A stretch of 64,000 nt of DNA. It comes from JBAOHV01 sp037045265 (GTDB lineage: Bacteria > Actinomycetota > Acidimicrobiia > Acidimicrobiales > Microtrichaceae). Position 1 is the first letter of the stretch. The number at the start of each line of letters is the position of its first letter. The notes under the pieces are model-generated. The model was not told the origin of the DNA, did not search any database, and saw only the letters and a list, made by a program, of their open reading frames with translations. A program made the translations under genes and the position numbers. Location of the stretch: assembly GCA_037045265.1 (NCBI GenBank), contig JBAOHV010000004.1, positions 310,001 to 374,000 of the forward strand, in the 5' to 3' direction. Shown one piece after another: positions 27,758-36,865 of this stretch.

Positions 27758-30530
27758 TCATCGACATCTCCCGCTCCTGGGTCGCGCGTGGCAATACGAC
27801 GCCTTTGTGCTTCCCCACCATGCGGCTCCAGCACCGATCGCGTCGGCGGCATAGGAGTACGACCGAACGACTGGCTCCAGCTGGCTCAGACTCGACGCGC
27901 TGCGTCCAAGTCGTAGAGCTCCGTAGGCGAGACCTCCTCCCATGGCTCCTAGTGCGAGTCCGGCGCCGTTCAGCGCACACGACGAGGTCAGACCTTTGCG
28001 ACACGCTTGGTAGGTCGCATACGCACCCAGGGCAAGGCCGCCCAGAACGCCAACCACCTGAAGTCCGGGGACAAACGACATGACGGCGAAGCCAAGTTGC
28101 AGACCACCGACGACCGCGGCGCCGTTGCGGGCCCACCAGCGACCCGCGCTGTTGCCAACTCGAGTTGCCACCTTACGGGCTGCTTGCACCTTCTTCCGGG
28201 CCCACTTCTTGACGCCACTCCATGAGGGCCAGAGGCCGTCGAGGTCGGTGGCGTTGATGGGGTCGGCGTTGGTGTAGTCGTAATCGTTCGCTGATCCGCC
28301 TTCGACAGGGTCGACTTCGATGAACCTGCCGAGGAACGGGTCGTACTGGCGTGCGCCCATCTCGATCACCGGGATCGCACCGCTGTGGTGTTCGAGGGGT
28401 CGCTGGTGTTCACCGAGCCAGCCGTAGTCGAACTCGCCCGCGCTGTTGTCCACCTCGGCAGCGGTGGTGAGCGGTTGACCGTACGGGTCATAGGCCCTGG
28501 TCGGGCCTTGCTTCACCCCGGCGGTGTTCGCGGTGACGACGATGTCGCCGTGCGTGTTCGCATACGACCACACCGGAGTGGCAGCTGCGCCACGTGTAGA
28601 GGGCTCCGCCGGGCAGGGCGAGGGTGGCTTCGATCACGTTGTTCGATCCGTCCAACGTCAGGTCGCTGGTGTCACCTGATGCGGTGTAGCTGTAGCGGGC
28701 CACGACACGTGCGTTCACGGTGCGTTCGGTGATGCGGTCGGTGGCGTCGCGCTTGTAGGCGATCTTCGGCGACTTGCCCGACGCCCACGCCACCGCCGCG
28801 TCGAACAACTGCACCCCGTTGTCGTTGATGTTCGTGGCCAGCCCGCCGCTCAGCGGATAGTTCACCCGCCGCGCTGCCGCGGTGCCCGACACCATGGTGG
28901 CGCCGGTGTCGTAGCCGAACACCGCAGCCTTCGTCGCATCACCCACCACCGTCGCAGCGACGATCGCGTTCGCGTTGGGTTTGCCCCACCCATGCGTCAT
29001 CGTCGCCGAGCTGGCGATCGCGACGTTGCCCGCCGCGAACCCGGCACCCAGCATGTGGGACTGGCCTGCGGTGCTGATCACCACATCGCTCTGCGACCCC
29101 GTCGAGCCCTGGTTGCCGCCGGTGCCGGCCATGCCCAACTCATCGAGGAACCCTGGAGCGGTCGTCAACACCGGCGTAGACACACCAGCCAACGTAGCGA
29201 TCTGCGCCGACGCGGTCGACGTCGCCGAGATCACGATCATGCCCTTGCCCGACGCGGTCGCCGCAGTCACCGCGTCGTCGTCCACAACGGTGACGGTCCA
29301 CCCGGCGGCCTCGAGGCGGGTCTTGGCCCAGTTGTCACGTGTGCCCATGCCGGTTGGTGACCCGACGATCAGCACGGCGTTCATCGCCCCCGACGGGCCC
29401 GTCGACATGTGCCGATCCGCCGAGTCGTAGGTGTGGGTCTGATTGCCGAGGCTGGTCGTGTTGCCGTGTGCGTCGTAGACGAACCCGCTGGAGTACCGGT
29501 TCGGGGTGCCGGCAGGGGTGATGACCTTCTGGATGCGATCGGCGAAGTCGTAGCAGTACTTCGTCGTCGCGACCGCCCCGCCGTTGACCTGCAACGTCGA
29601 GGTCGCACGGTTCGAGTTCCGCCCGGCGTTCGTCGCGTTGCCCCACGACCCGCCCGCGCACTCGGTCGGCGTCGCGCCGAACGTGTACGTGCCCCGGTAC
29701 TGGGTGGAGGTCGACGGGTCCGTCTCATACCAGTCCACCAGACGACCCGCGCCGTCATACGCGTAGTTCGCACCCGACGGGTTCGCGTCGATGCCGTCGA
29801 CGGTCCGGTCGATCACCCGACCGGGCAGATCACGCGTCACCGCCTCCGACGTCAACACCGTCGCACCCTTCGCATGCGTCACCCCGGCATCGCGACCGAA
29901 CGTGTCGTACGCGTTGGTGGACCGCACCCCGTTCGCATAATCGATGTACCCCACCCGACCAGCAGCGTCGTAGTTGATCGTCGCCAACGTCGTCCCCGCC
30001 GTCGTCGGCATCGCGGTGGTGGCCTTCAGGTTCGTCGTGTCATACCCCGTCACCGCCGCAAGCGTGGACGTCCACCGGGTCGCGGACAGCTGGTTGACGC
30101 CCGGTCCGGTCGTCGCGTAGTCCGACATGACTGCTTCGGCGACGATCCCGTTGGAGCCGCTCATGCGGAACACGGTGGTCTGGGTGACACGGTTCGCGAC
30201 GTCGTAGTCGATGTGGGTGTAGGTGCCCCACACATCGACCGTGTCGGTCACCCGGCCCAACAGATCGACGCGGGTGCGGATCGTGTCGGCACCGGACGCC
30301 AACGAGTCGTCGGTGACCGACGAGTGCATCGGATCACCGGCGACCTTGTAGTTGGTGGTGACGGTGCGTTCCGGCGCCGAGCCGAACGCCGCGAACGTCT
30401 GCTTCGTCGCGCGGCCGCGGGTGTCGAGCTGGGTGCAGGACCACTCGCTGTCGGTCGACACCCGGGTCGCGACGACCGTCCCGGTCGAGTTGTGGACCTG
30501 TTGGCGCACGATGCCGCCGGTGCCGCCGTG
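27758..30530 (-). CDS. RHS-repeat polymorphic toxin, N-terminus lost at contig join
   Basis: About 920 readable residues of an RHS/YD-repeat secreted toxin. YD repeats fill 30500-29400 (YDAAGRVGYIDYANG, YDTFGRDAG, YDGAGRLVDW, VYDAHGNTTSLG). A Rossmann-like insert follows (AVLIVGSPTGMGTRDNW to VQLFDAAVAWASG, about 29390-28790). The RHS core comes next (GEFDYGWLGEHQRPLEH, ARQYDPFLGRFIEVDPVEGGS, NADPINATDLDG), then a unique Gly/Ala-rich tip of about 150 residues. One indel near 28590 breaks the frame. The gene is cut at about 30530, so the secretion and N-terminal domains are absent. Confidence 0.85.
28224..29225 (-). repeat. RHS direct repeat, copy 1 (main gene)
   Basis: Partner of 26489-27488. 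The two copies differ by scattered substitutions (for example gtcgccgcccgccacgtg against gtggcagctgcgccacgtg, where an extra base breaks the frame in this copy) and lose similarity at both ends within a few bases. Confidence 0.85.
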
Positions 30531-30545
30531 CGCGCGCCGCTGCCC
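30525..30545. other. Apparent chimeric junction between two genomes
   Basis: To the left the minus strand reads RHS protein (HGGTGGIVRQQVHN); to the right the minus strand reads deacetylase (EYPYFWGGADELGSG). Both are cut mid-domain within about 15 bases of each other, at a GC-only stretch (gcgcgcgccgc). Gene content, repeat content and frameshift density all change here. No att site, inverted repeat or transposase is present. Confidence 0.75.
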
Positions 30546-31257
30546 AGTTCATCGGCGCCGCCCCAGAAATAGGGGTACTCCTGGGGTCGGGGTCGGCGTG
30601 CAGCGAGCACACCACCACCGTGGGGTCGGCGTAGAGATCTCCTGCGTGCCGTTGCCGTGGTGATAGTCGATATCCACGATGGCCACCCCGCGCCGCGTGC
30701 GGTCCCTTGCAGATAGCGGGCAGCGATAGCCGCGTGGTTCAGGTAGCAGTAGCCGCCATACTGGCTGGCCGAGGCATGGTGGCCTGGCGGGCCGGCAGAG
30801 GGCATAGGCCGCGGCCTGGCCGGCCAGCACCCGGTCGGCCGCGCTCAGCGCGGCCTGCGCGCTCCAGTAGGCCGCATCCCAGGTGCCGGCCAGGATCGGG
30901 CAGTCGCGGTCGGTGGCGTAGTAGCCAGCCTGCTGCTGCCAGCCAGCCGGCCGCCGCCGGCTGCCGCGCACCGCGAAGTAGCCGTCGGGCAAGAGCGGCG
31001 AGCTCGCCGGGCAGGCTGCCGCGGCTGCCCGCATACGCCTGGCGCAGAAAGTCGACCAATGCCGTCTCATGCACGGCCAGCACCGGGGCCAGACCATGAT
31101 CCCACGCCTCGGCAACCCGGCCCAGCCCGGCCACGCGCGCAGGCCGGCCGAGGATGGCATCGACCCGCTGCGGCACTTCGTCGTAGCGGTCGGCATAGCC
31201 GGGCATGGCAGGGCGGGTGGCATGGCCGCGGTGCTGGCTGGAAAAAAGGACGTGCAT
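30540..31257 (-). CDS. Histone-deacetylase-family amidohydrolase, truncated and frameshifted
   Basis: Class II HDAC/acetylpolyamine amidohydrolase family. Start ATG 31257 (MHVLFSSQHRGHATRPAMPGYADR). Pieces in shifting frames include YYATDRDCPILAGTWDAAYWSAQAALSAAD, the GGYCYLNHAAIAARYL loop, the zinc motif VAIVDIDYHHGNGTQE, and VVVCSLHADP followed by YPYFWGGADELG. The remaining C-terminal third, including the last zinc aspartate and the catalytic tyrosine, is absent because of the junction. At least three indels are needed. It probably deacetylates small polyamines or similar substrates. Confidence 0.8.
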
Positions 31258-31294
31258 GGAAGGCTCAGGTGCGGTGCTCCACAGAGGAAGCGGC

Positions 31295-31975
31295 TCAGGC
31301 CGGCGCGCTGCCGCTGAGATAGTGATGCCACAACAGGCGGCCGCCGCGACCGCCCGCCAGGGCCGCCAGCTTTGGCTCAGCGCCTCCAGGCTCTCGCCAG
31401 CCCGGCCGCGTGGCCAGGCCCTTGACCTGCTGCGCAGCCACGGCCAACGCCAGATCGGCGTTGGGCCAGGCGTCGGGCCGGCGCAGGGCCATCAACAAAT
31501 AGATGTCGGCCGTCCAGGGGCCAATACCCTTGACCGCCGTCAACTGCGCATGCACCGCCGCGTCTCGTCCAGCGCGGCCAGACCGGCGATGTCCAGCGTG
31601 CCAGCCAGCACGGCCTGCGCCAGCAGCCGGCCATAGCGGGCTTTCTGGCGGCTGAAGCCGGCCGCCTTCAGCGTGGCATCGTCCAGTTGCAGGAAGCTGG
31701 CCGGCGTCAGCGGCGTGGCGACGGCCAGCAGGCGCTGAAAGGCCACCCGCGCCGAAGCCAGCGACACCTGCTGTTCCAGGATGATCTGGATCAGCGTGGC
31801 GAAGCTGGGTTCGCGCAACCAGAGCGGCGGCGGCCCCAGGCCGTGCAGCGATCTGCGCCAACTGTGGGTCACGATCGCTCAGCGCCTGCACGCCGTGCAG
31901 CAGCGTTGCTTCGGTCAGACTCCCGAGCCGACGGGCGCCGGCTGGGGCAATGCATGGTGGCCGGTCATGGGCCAT
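31295..31975 (-). CDS. DNA-3-methyladenine glycosylase II (AlkA-type), frameshifted
   Basis: HhH-GPD base-excision repair glycosylase that removes alkylated bases. Readable segments in order: LHGLGPPPLWLREPSFATLIQIILEQQVS, FLQLDDATLKAAGFSRQKARYGRLLA, then the helix-hairpin-helix LTAVKGIGPWTADIYLLMALRRPDAW with its catalytic aspartate, and LLWHHYLSGSAPA at the end. Two or more indels break the frame (around 31555, 31850 and 31360). The start overlaps the end of the kinase gene by about 10 bases, so they are likely co-transcribed. Confidence 0.83.
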   Translation of the reverse strand: MAHDRPPCIAPAGARRLGSLTEATLLHGVQALSDRDPQLAQIAARPGAAAALVARTQLRHADPDHPGTAGVAGFGAGGLSAPAGRRHAADAGQLPATGRCHAEGGRLQPPESPLWPAAGAGRAGWHAGHRRSGRAGRDAAVHAQLTAVKGIGPWTADIYLLMALRRPDAWPNADLALAVAAQQVKGLATRPGWREPGGAEPKLAALAGGRGGRLLWHHYLSGSAPA

Positions 31976-32623
31976 TGCCGCCGTTGGGAAAGATGATCGA
32001 TTCCTTGCCCGCCAGCCGTTCCTGGATGCGCTGCACCACGATGTCCAGATGGTGCGGCTTGTGGACGAAATCCAGATCGCCCGTCTGGATCGTCAACACA
32101 GGGCAAAGATCGAAGGTGCGCATCCAATCGTCGTAGAAGCTCTCCAGCAGCGTGAGGTAGGCCGCGTCGATACCGCTTTCGATCTCCCGGCCGCGGCGCT
32201 GGATGCGCTCCAGCAGCAGCGGCACCGGCGCACGCAGGTAGAGCAACAGATCGGGCCGCGGCAGGCCGCCCACCACCAGGTCGTACAGCGTGCGGTAGGA
32301 GAGATAATCGCGCTCGTTGAGATTGCCCAGATGGTGGAGGGCACGCGTGAAGATGTAGGCGTCCTCGTAGATGCTGCGGTCAGCAATGGCCGATTGGGAT
32401 CCTCGGCCAAGGCCAGGTGTTGCTGGGCGCGATGGCCCAGAAAGAAAACCTGCAGGTGGAAGGACCCACCGGCGCATGTCAGCGTAGAACTCGGCCAGAT
32501 AGGGGTTGTCAGCCACCAACCTCGAAGGCCGCCTTCCAGCCCAGCCAGCACGCCAACACGCTGGGTGATGGAGGTCTTGCCGGCGCCGATATTCCCGGCG
32601 ACAATGATGAAGCGTTTGGTCAC
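31965..32623 (-). CDS. Deoxynucleoside kinase (dNK family), frameshifted
   Basis: Phosphorylates deoxynucleosides for salvage. The likely start is GTG 32623 (VTKRFIIVAGNIGAGKTSIT), which contains the P-loop. After indels around 32540 and 32400 the frame gives NPYLAEFYADMRRW, the DRS motif ADRSIYEDAYIF, the lid region RIQRRGREIESGIDAAYLTLL and FYDDWM, all standard for the dCK/dGK family. Family length of about 215 residues is reached after repair. It is divergent from yqeC-mocA and heads a leftward unit with alkA and the deacetylase. Confidence 0.86.
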
Positions 32624-32795
32624 GAAGTGCTCCGAGGGGTAAGAATCGCAATCGCATTGTCGCTCAAATCGCTGCTGTGTCAAGGCTGGGCCACCCGGCG
32701 CGGAGTCCCGGCTTTCGGCCGGCCATGCGCCCGCCAATGGGCTGTCCGCCCGTAGGCTTAACTCCAGACTGACACTGATTCGAGCCTCTTGGTAC

Positions 32796-32834
32796 TTGAC
32801 TTTTGGCGAATCTGTGGTATGATATCGGTATCAT
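32796..32834 (+). promoter_or_regulatory. Sigma-70-type promoter with overlapping palindrome
   Basis: -35 TTGACT (32796-32801), 16-base spacer, -10 TATGAT (32818-32823). A palindrome atgatatcggtatcat (32819-32834, 6-base arms) overlaps the -10, a typical position for a repressor site. It faces the yqeC-mocA gene. Confidence 0.6.
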
Positions 32835-32840
32835 CGCCCC

Positions 32841-32869
32841 CTGAACAGTCTTCCTCCCCCACTGTTCAG
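32841..32869 (+). promoter_or_regulatory. Leader hairpin upstream of yqeC-mocA
   Basis: A perfect 9-base stem, ctgaacagt (32841-32849) with actgttcag (32861-32869), and an 11-base pyrimidine-rich loop. It lies in the predicted 5' UTR, just before the coding region. There is no T-tract, so it is not a simple terminator. Confidence 0.5.
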
Positions 32870-32922
32870 TGGGTGATGCCGCGTATCTGGGACTTCGTGC
32901 GTTTTTCGCCCACTTTGCGCCC

Positions 32923-34323
32923 ATGAACCTGATCCAAGCCCTGCGGCTGTCTGAGGCGGCCGGCAAACCGATCGTCGCCCTGGTGGGAGCCGGGGGCAAG
33001 TCTTCGCTGCTCTTTCGATTAGGGGACGAGCTCGGCTGCGGCCGGCCAGGCCACCCTGCTGACCGCCACCACCCACCTTGGGGCTGGGCAGGCCAACCAG
33101 CCGCGCCCATCACGCTGCTCAGCGCCAGCGAGCCCACCTTGGCCTTCGAGCTGCCTACCTCTCTGCGTGGCTATGGCCAGGCGCTGGCGCTGGCGGGTCC
33201 TGCCCGCGAGCCGGGCAAGCTGGCCGGGCTGACCCCCGATGTGATCGGCCGGCTGGCCGGCCTGGAGGAGGTGGCCGCGGCCGTGATCGAGGCCGACGGC
33301 AGCCGCCAGCGCCCGCTGAAGGCGCCGGCCAGCCACGAGCCGCTGGTCCCCGCCTGCGCCACGCATGTGGTCGTGGTCGCTGGCATGGCCGCGGTGGGGC
33401 GGCCGCTGGATGCGGCCGCGGTGCATCGGCCGGAACGCTTCGCGGCGCTGACTGGTCTGGCCATGGGCGCCCCGCTGACGCCGCAGGCCATCGCGGCCGC
33501 GCTGGTTCACCCGAACGGTGGCCGCCAGGGCTGCCCGGCCGGCGCCGTCCCCCTGCTCTATCTCAACCTGATGTTGGACGATGCCGCCAGCCCGGCCGAG
33601 GCAGAGCAGCGCATGGCCGCGGCCCGCAGCATCGCGGCCGTGGCGCTGGCTGGCCCGTCGCCTGCCTTCCACCGCGGTGCTGATCGGTCGCGGCCAGGGG
33701 GCTACGCCGGTGGACGAAGTGCATGGCCGGGTGGCGGCGGTGGTGCTGGCGGCCGGCGGCTCCAGCCGACTGGGCGGCGGCGCGGCCCAAGCAGTTGTTG
33801 CCCTGGCAGCCGGGCGGCACACTGGCCGGCCGCGCGGTGGATATCGCGGGCGGCCGGCGCAGTGGATGAGGTGGTGGTGGTGGTGGGCCATCGCGCCGGC
33901 GAGGTGCAGGCGGCGTTGGGCGAGCGGCCGGTGCGTGTGGTGGTCAATGCCCACTGGCAGGCCGGGCAGAGCAGCAGCGTCGCGACCGGGCTGGCCAGCC
34001 TGGGGCCGGAGGTGTCGGCCGCGCTGTTTGTGTTGGCTGATCAGCCAGAGGTGGCGCCGGATGTGCTCAACCGGCTGGTGGAGCGACATCGCCAGACCCT
34101 GGCGCCGGTGGTGACGCCGGTCTATCAGGGCGGCCAGCGGGGCAATCCGGTGCTGTTCGACCGACGCACCTTCCCGGAGCTGCTGGCGCTGGAGGGGGAC
34201 ACCGGCGGCCGGCCGCTGATCCAGCGCTATGGCAGCCAGGTGGCGCAGGTGGAGATCGCCGCGCCGCTGCCGCAGGGGATCGAGACGATGGAGGATTACA
34301 GGCGGGGCGGGAATGAGGAGTAA
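32923..34323 (+). CDS. YqeC-MocA fusion: selenium/molybdenum hydroxylase accessory protein
   Basis: Two enzymes in one polypeptide. The N-terminal YqeC-like domain starts MNLIQALRLSEAAGKPIVALVGAGGKSSLLFRLG (P-loop-like GAGGKSS) and contains AAVIEADGSRQRPLKAPASHEP. The C-terminal MocA-like molybdenum-cofactor cytidylyltransferase shows AAVVLAAGGSSRLGG, VVNAHWQAGQSSSVATGL, FVLADQPEVAPDVL and VYQGGQRGNPVLFDR. Indels at about 33040, 33670 and 33790-33850 interrupt it. Such fusions serve xanthine-dehydrogenase-type molybdenum hydroxylases; none is seen in this window. Confidence 0.82.
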   Translation: MNLIQALRLSEAAGKPIVALVGAGGKSSLLFRLGDELGCGRPGHPADRHHPPWGWAGQPAAPITLLSASEPTLAFELPTSLRGYGQALALAGPAREPGKLAGLTPDVIGRLAGLEEVAAAVIEADGSRQRPLKAPASHEPLVPACATHVVVVAGMAAVGRPLDAAAVHRPERFAALTGLAMGAPLTPQAIAAALVHPNGGRQGCPAGAVPLLYLNLMLDDAASPAEAEQRMAAARSIAAVALAGPSPAFHRGADRSRPGGYAGGRSAWPGGGGGAGGRRLQPTGRRRGPSSCCPGSRAAHWPAARWISRAAGAVDEVVVVVGHRAGEVQAALGERPVRVVVNAHWQAGQSSSVATGLASLGPEVSAALFVLADQPEVAPDVLNRLVERHRQTLAPVVTPVYQGGQRGNPVLFDRRTFPELLALEGDTGGRPLIQRYGSQVAQVEIAAPLPQGIETMEDYRRGGNEE

Positions 34324-34694
34324 CGAGTAACTCGTAATGCGTAACCCGGAACCCGGAATAGAGCGATGGGGGTGTGGGTATGGGGGGTGGGTGATGGGTT
34401 GAGGCAGATGGGGAGTAACGAGTAATGCGTAATGCGTAATGCGTAACCCGGAACCCGGAATAGAGCGATGGGGGTGTGGGTATGGGGGGTGGGTGATGGG
34501 TTGAGGCAGATGGGGAGTAACGAGTAATGCGTAATGCGTAACCCGGAACCCGGAATAGAGCGATGGGGGTGTGGGTATGGGGGGTGGGTGATGGGTTGAG
34601 GCAGATGGGGAGTAACGAGTAATGCGTAATGCGTAACCCGGAACCCGGAATAGAGCGATGGGGGTGTGGGTATGGGGGGTGGGTGATGGGTTGA
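34318..34694. repeat. Intergenic minisatellite, about four units of 95-102 bp
   Basis: Units begin near 34318, 34413, 34515 and 34610. Each has gagtaacgagtaa, one to three gtaatgc heptamers, gtaacccggaacccgg, then a G-rich tract (tgggggtgtgggtatggg) and ttgaggcagatgggg. Copy 2 carries one extra heptamer, so the array changes length in 7-base steps. It lies between convergent genes. Confidence 0.9.
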
Positions 34695-34740
34695 AACACT
34701 TAACGAACCACCCGTTGCCAGATAAACAGTCCTCCATTCC

Positions 34741-34778
34741 GAGTTACGCATTACGCATTACGCATTACGGGTTACGCA
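34741..34778. repeat. Inverted heptamer tract closing the minisatellite
   Basis: gttacgcattacgcattacg and its continuation is the exact reverse complement of the longest heptamer run in the array at about 34430-34447. A transcript through the region can fold into a long stem, which may terminate both convergent genes. Confidence 0.75.
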
Positions 34779-35975
34779 TCACAGCCCCTTCTCGTACACC
34801 CGATAGGTTTTGTAGTCTCCGCTCCCATCCCTTCCACCGACTTGCGGGCGTCGATGTTGTTCTCCAGCACCCAACTGGCCTCGATGTCCAACATGCCCTT
34901 GCGCATCGCCTGCGTCGCAATCTCGTAGATCATCACCGCCTCTACGCCCAGATGGCGGTAGTCCGGCAGCACGCCCAAGGCCCATACCCGCACCCAACTG
35001 ATCTTCTTTTGGTAGCGCAGCGCCTGGATGAAGCCGAAGGGGAAGAGGTGGCCGTTCATCTTCTTCAGCACCAGGTTGGCGTCGGGCAAGCAGAGGGCCA
35101 CGCCCACCGGCTTGCCTTCGATTTCGATGAAGAAGGCTAGGTCGGGGTCCGGCGCTGGCTTCATGGCCGCGGCGTAGTGCGCCGAGCTCGTGGTCGGTAA
35201 TACCCACCGCGCCCCGGTTTCTCCCAGGCCGCGGTGTAGATGTCTTTGACCTTCGCCACCTCCACGTCGAATTGCTTCAGGTCCAGCTTGTGGACGGTGA
35301 ACTTGCCCCGCTGCTTGAGCTTCTCGATCACCCGGGTGAGCTTGGGTGGCGGTGCCCTCGGGCGTGCCGCCGTACAGTTTTTTCATGTCCAGGTGATAGG
35401 CGTACAGGTCCATGGCCTTGGCCAGGCCGTAGGCCTCCAGCAGATCGGGGTAGTAGGGGTGGTTGTAGGGCATCATGATCCGCGGCATGTCGCCGAAGCC
35501 GTCGATCAGCACCCCCACCTCATCGGTCATGGTGAAGCTGAGCGGCCCGCGCATGGCGGAGCGGCCCTGCCCGCGCAGCCAGGCCGCGGCCGCGTCCAGC
35601 AGCACGTTGGCCACCTGCTGGCTGTTGATACACTCGAACAGGCCGAAGAAGCCGATGTCGTCGCCGTGGATCTCGTTGTGGCAGCGGGTTGAGAATGGCC
35701 GCGATGGTGCCTACGTCCTGCTCCATGCCGCCGGTGATGGTCCCCTTGGGCGTGTGGTCGGGGATCACCGTCGCCTCAGCCACGAAATAGGCCACCTGCA
35801 GGTATTCGAACGACGGATTGTGTTTGGGGTCGAGATGCTTCTTGCGGTCGCCGATCAACGCTGGCACCCAATCGGGATCGCCCTTGTAGAGTTTGAAGGG
35901 GAACTTGATCAACCGGTTGCGATCGGCCGCGGACGTGGGATCCAGTTGCTCGACGCGCAGATTCAGTAGGGACAT
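34772..35975 (-). CDS. GNAT-fold N-acetyltransferase-like protein, frameshifted
   Basis: A family of about 380-400 residues with a C-terminal GNAT-like domain. From ATG 35975 (MSLLNLRVEQLDPTS; AAGGAG upstream) the text reads FPFKLYKGDPDWVPALIGDRKKHLDP, AMRGPLSFTMTDEVGVLIDGF, MMPYNHPYYPDLLEAYG, then IEGKPVGVALCLPDANLVLKKMNGH, WVRVWALGVLPDYRHLGVEAVMIYEI and ASWVLENN. LGVLPDYRHLGVEA is the acetyl-CoA pyrophosphate loop. Indels occur near 35690, 35350 and 35190. Relatives are annotated only as hypothetical GNAT proteins; the substrate is unknown. Confidence 0.75.
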
Positions 35976-36094
35976 GATGGCTCCTTGCGGGTCTGGACAG
36001 AATGAGGGGGGTGGCTATAATGACGTAAACTGGCTTGGGCCGGTCTGTGTGAAGCGCTTCGGCTTGGACTCGACTGAGCCCGGTTCTGGAACCT

Positions 36095-36328
36095 ATGAAT
36101 GCAACCTGGCAGCGGCTGCGCGGCCGCACCTGCGACACCTGCGCATTTCTCGATATCTTCCGCAGCAACGGCGACGGGCAGGTTACCCGCCTGCACGCCT
36201 TTTGCCGCGGCCCGCAGTCGCCGTTTCACGACCGGCCTGCGCCGCCCGAGCGCACCTGCGCGGCCTGGCAGAAGTCCGATGGCCCGCGCCAAGCGCCGCC
36301 CGTGGGCGATCCCAATCTGACGGCGTGA
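36095..36328 (+). CDS. Small four-cysteine protein
   Basis: 77 residues with cysteines in RTCDTCAFLD (CxxC), HAFCRG and RTCAAW, a spacing that could bind zinc or a cluster. The C-terminus is Pro-rich and low in complexity. No family is recognised. It is divergent from the GNAT gene and could be real, but the region is noisy and no strong ribosome site precedes the ATG. Confidence 0.4.
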   Translation: MNATWQRLRGRTCDTCAFLDIFRSNGDGQVTRLHAFCRGPQSPFHDRPAPPERTCAAWQKSDGPRQAPPVGDPNLTA

Positions 36329-36865
36329 CGCAATGGTGGCAGTATCGCGCGAATTGTCAGCGGCGTCAATCATCGGGTCCACCAACAGGTCTTCAAGCGG
36401 TGGAAACGGCCGATGATGGCGCTGAGCCCTCGACCACGATACAGGAAGCCGGGGTTCTCCCTAGCTCCGGCTTTCAGTACGGCGATGCGTGTCTGGCCTC
36501 ATGACCGAATACGCAATAGGGGAAGGTACGCTTGTCGCTGCACGGCGGGAATGTCCATACATTGCCAGGTCCCTACCCCCGTAGGTGGCGCAATGCTTGC
36601 CCAAGTCGAACCTGGTGTGGTTAATGCTGCAGGCGCAGCGGGAGCTGGTACAAACCCGAATAGCTGGGATTCCAGAGGGGTTTCGCGGATGTTATCAATC
36701 GACACGAACCAAGCCACCGCCTGATAACCTGTTCCACCGCCTTATGACGGTACTCAGTGGGACTTTTGAGAAGCCCTGGACACAGGGCCAGAACCACGCA
36801 AGACTTACTTGTCCTGTGTGATTCTCGGCCCTGACGAGTTCGCCTATGAAGAGAGCGGCTTGGAT
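36329..36865. other. 537 bases without a recognised gene; one hairpin
   Basis: No coding region I can support. A hairpin with 7-base arms, aagccgg (36446-36452) and ccggctt (36467-36473), could terminate transcription from the left. The remainder is not recognisably coding; a decayed gene broken by indels cannot be excluded. Confidence 0.4.

Noticed and set aside
34067..34751. Long open frames rich in Pro, His, Thr and Tyr through the minisatellite on the minus strand
   Set aside because: They are translations of the tandem repeat, with no family similarity and no ribosome site. They also overlap the real end of yqeC-mocA.
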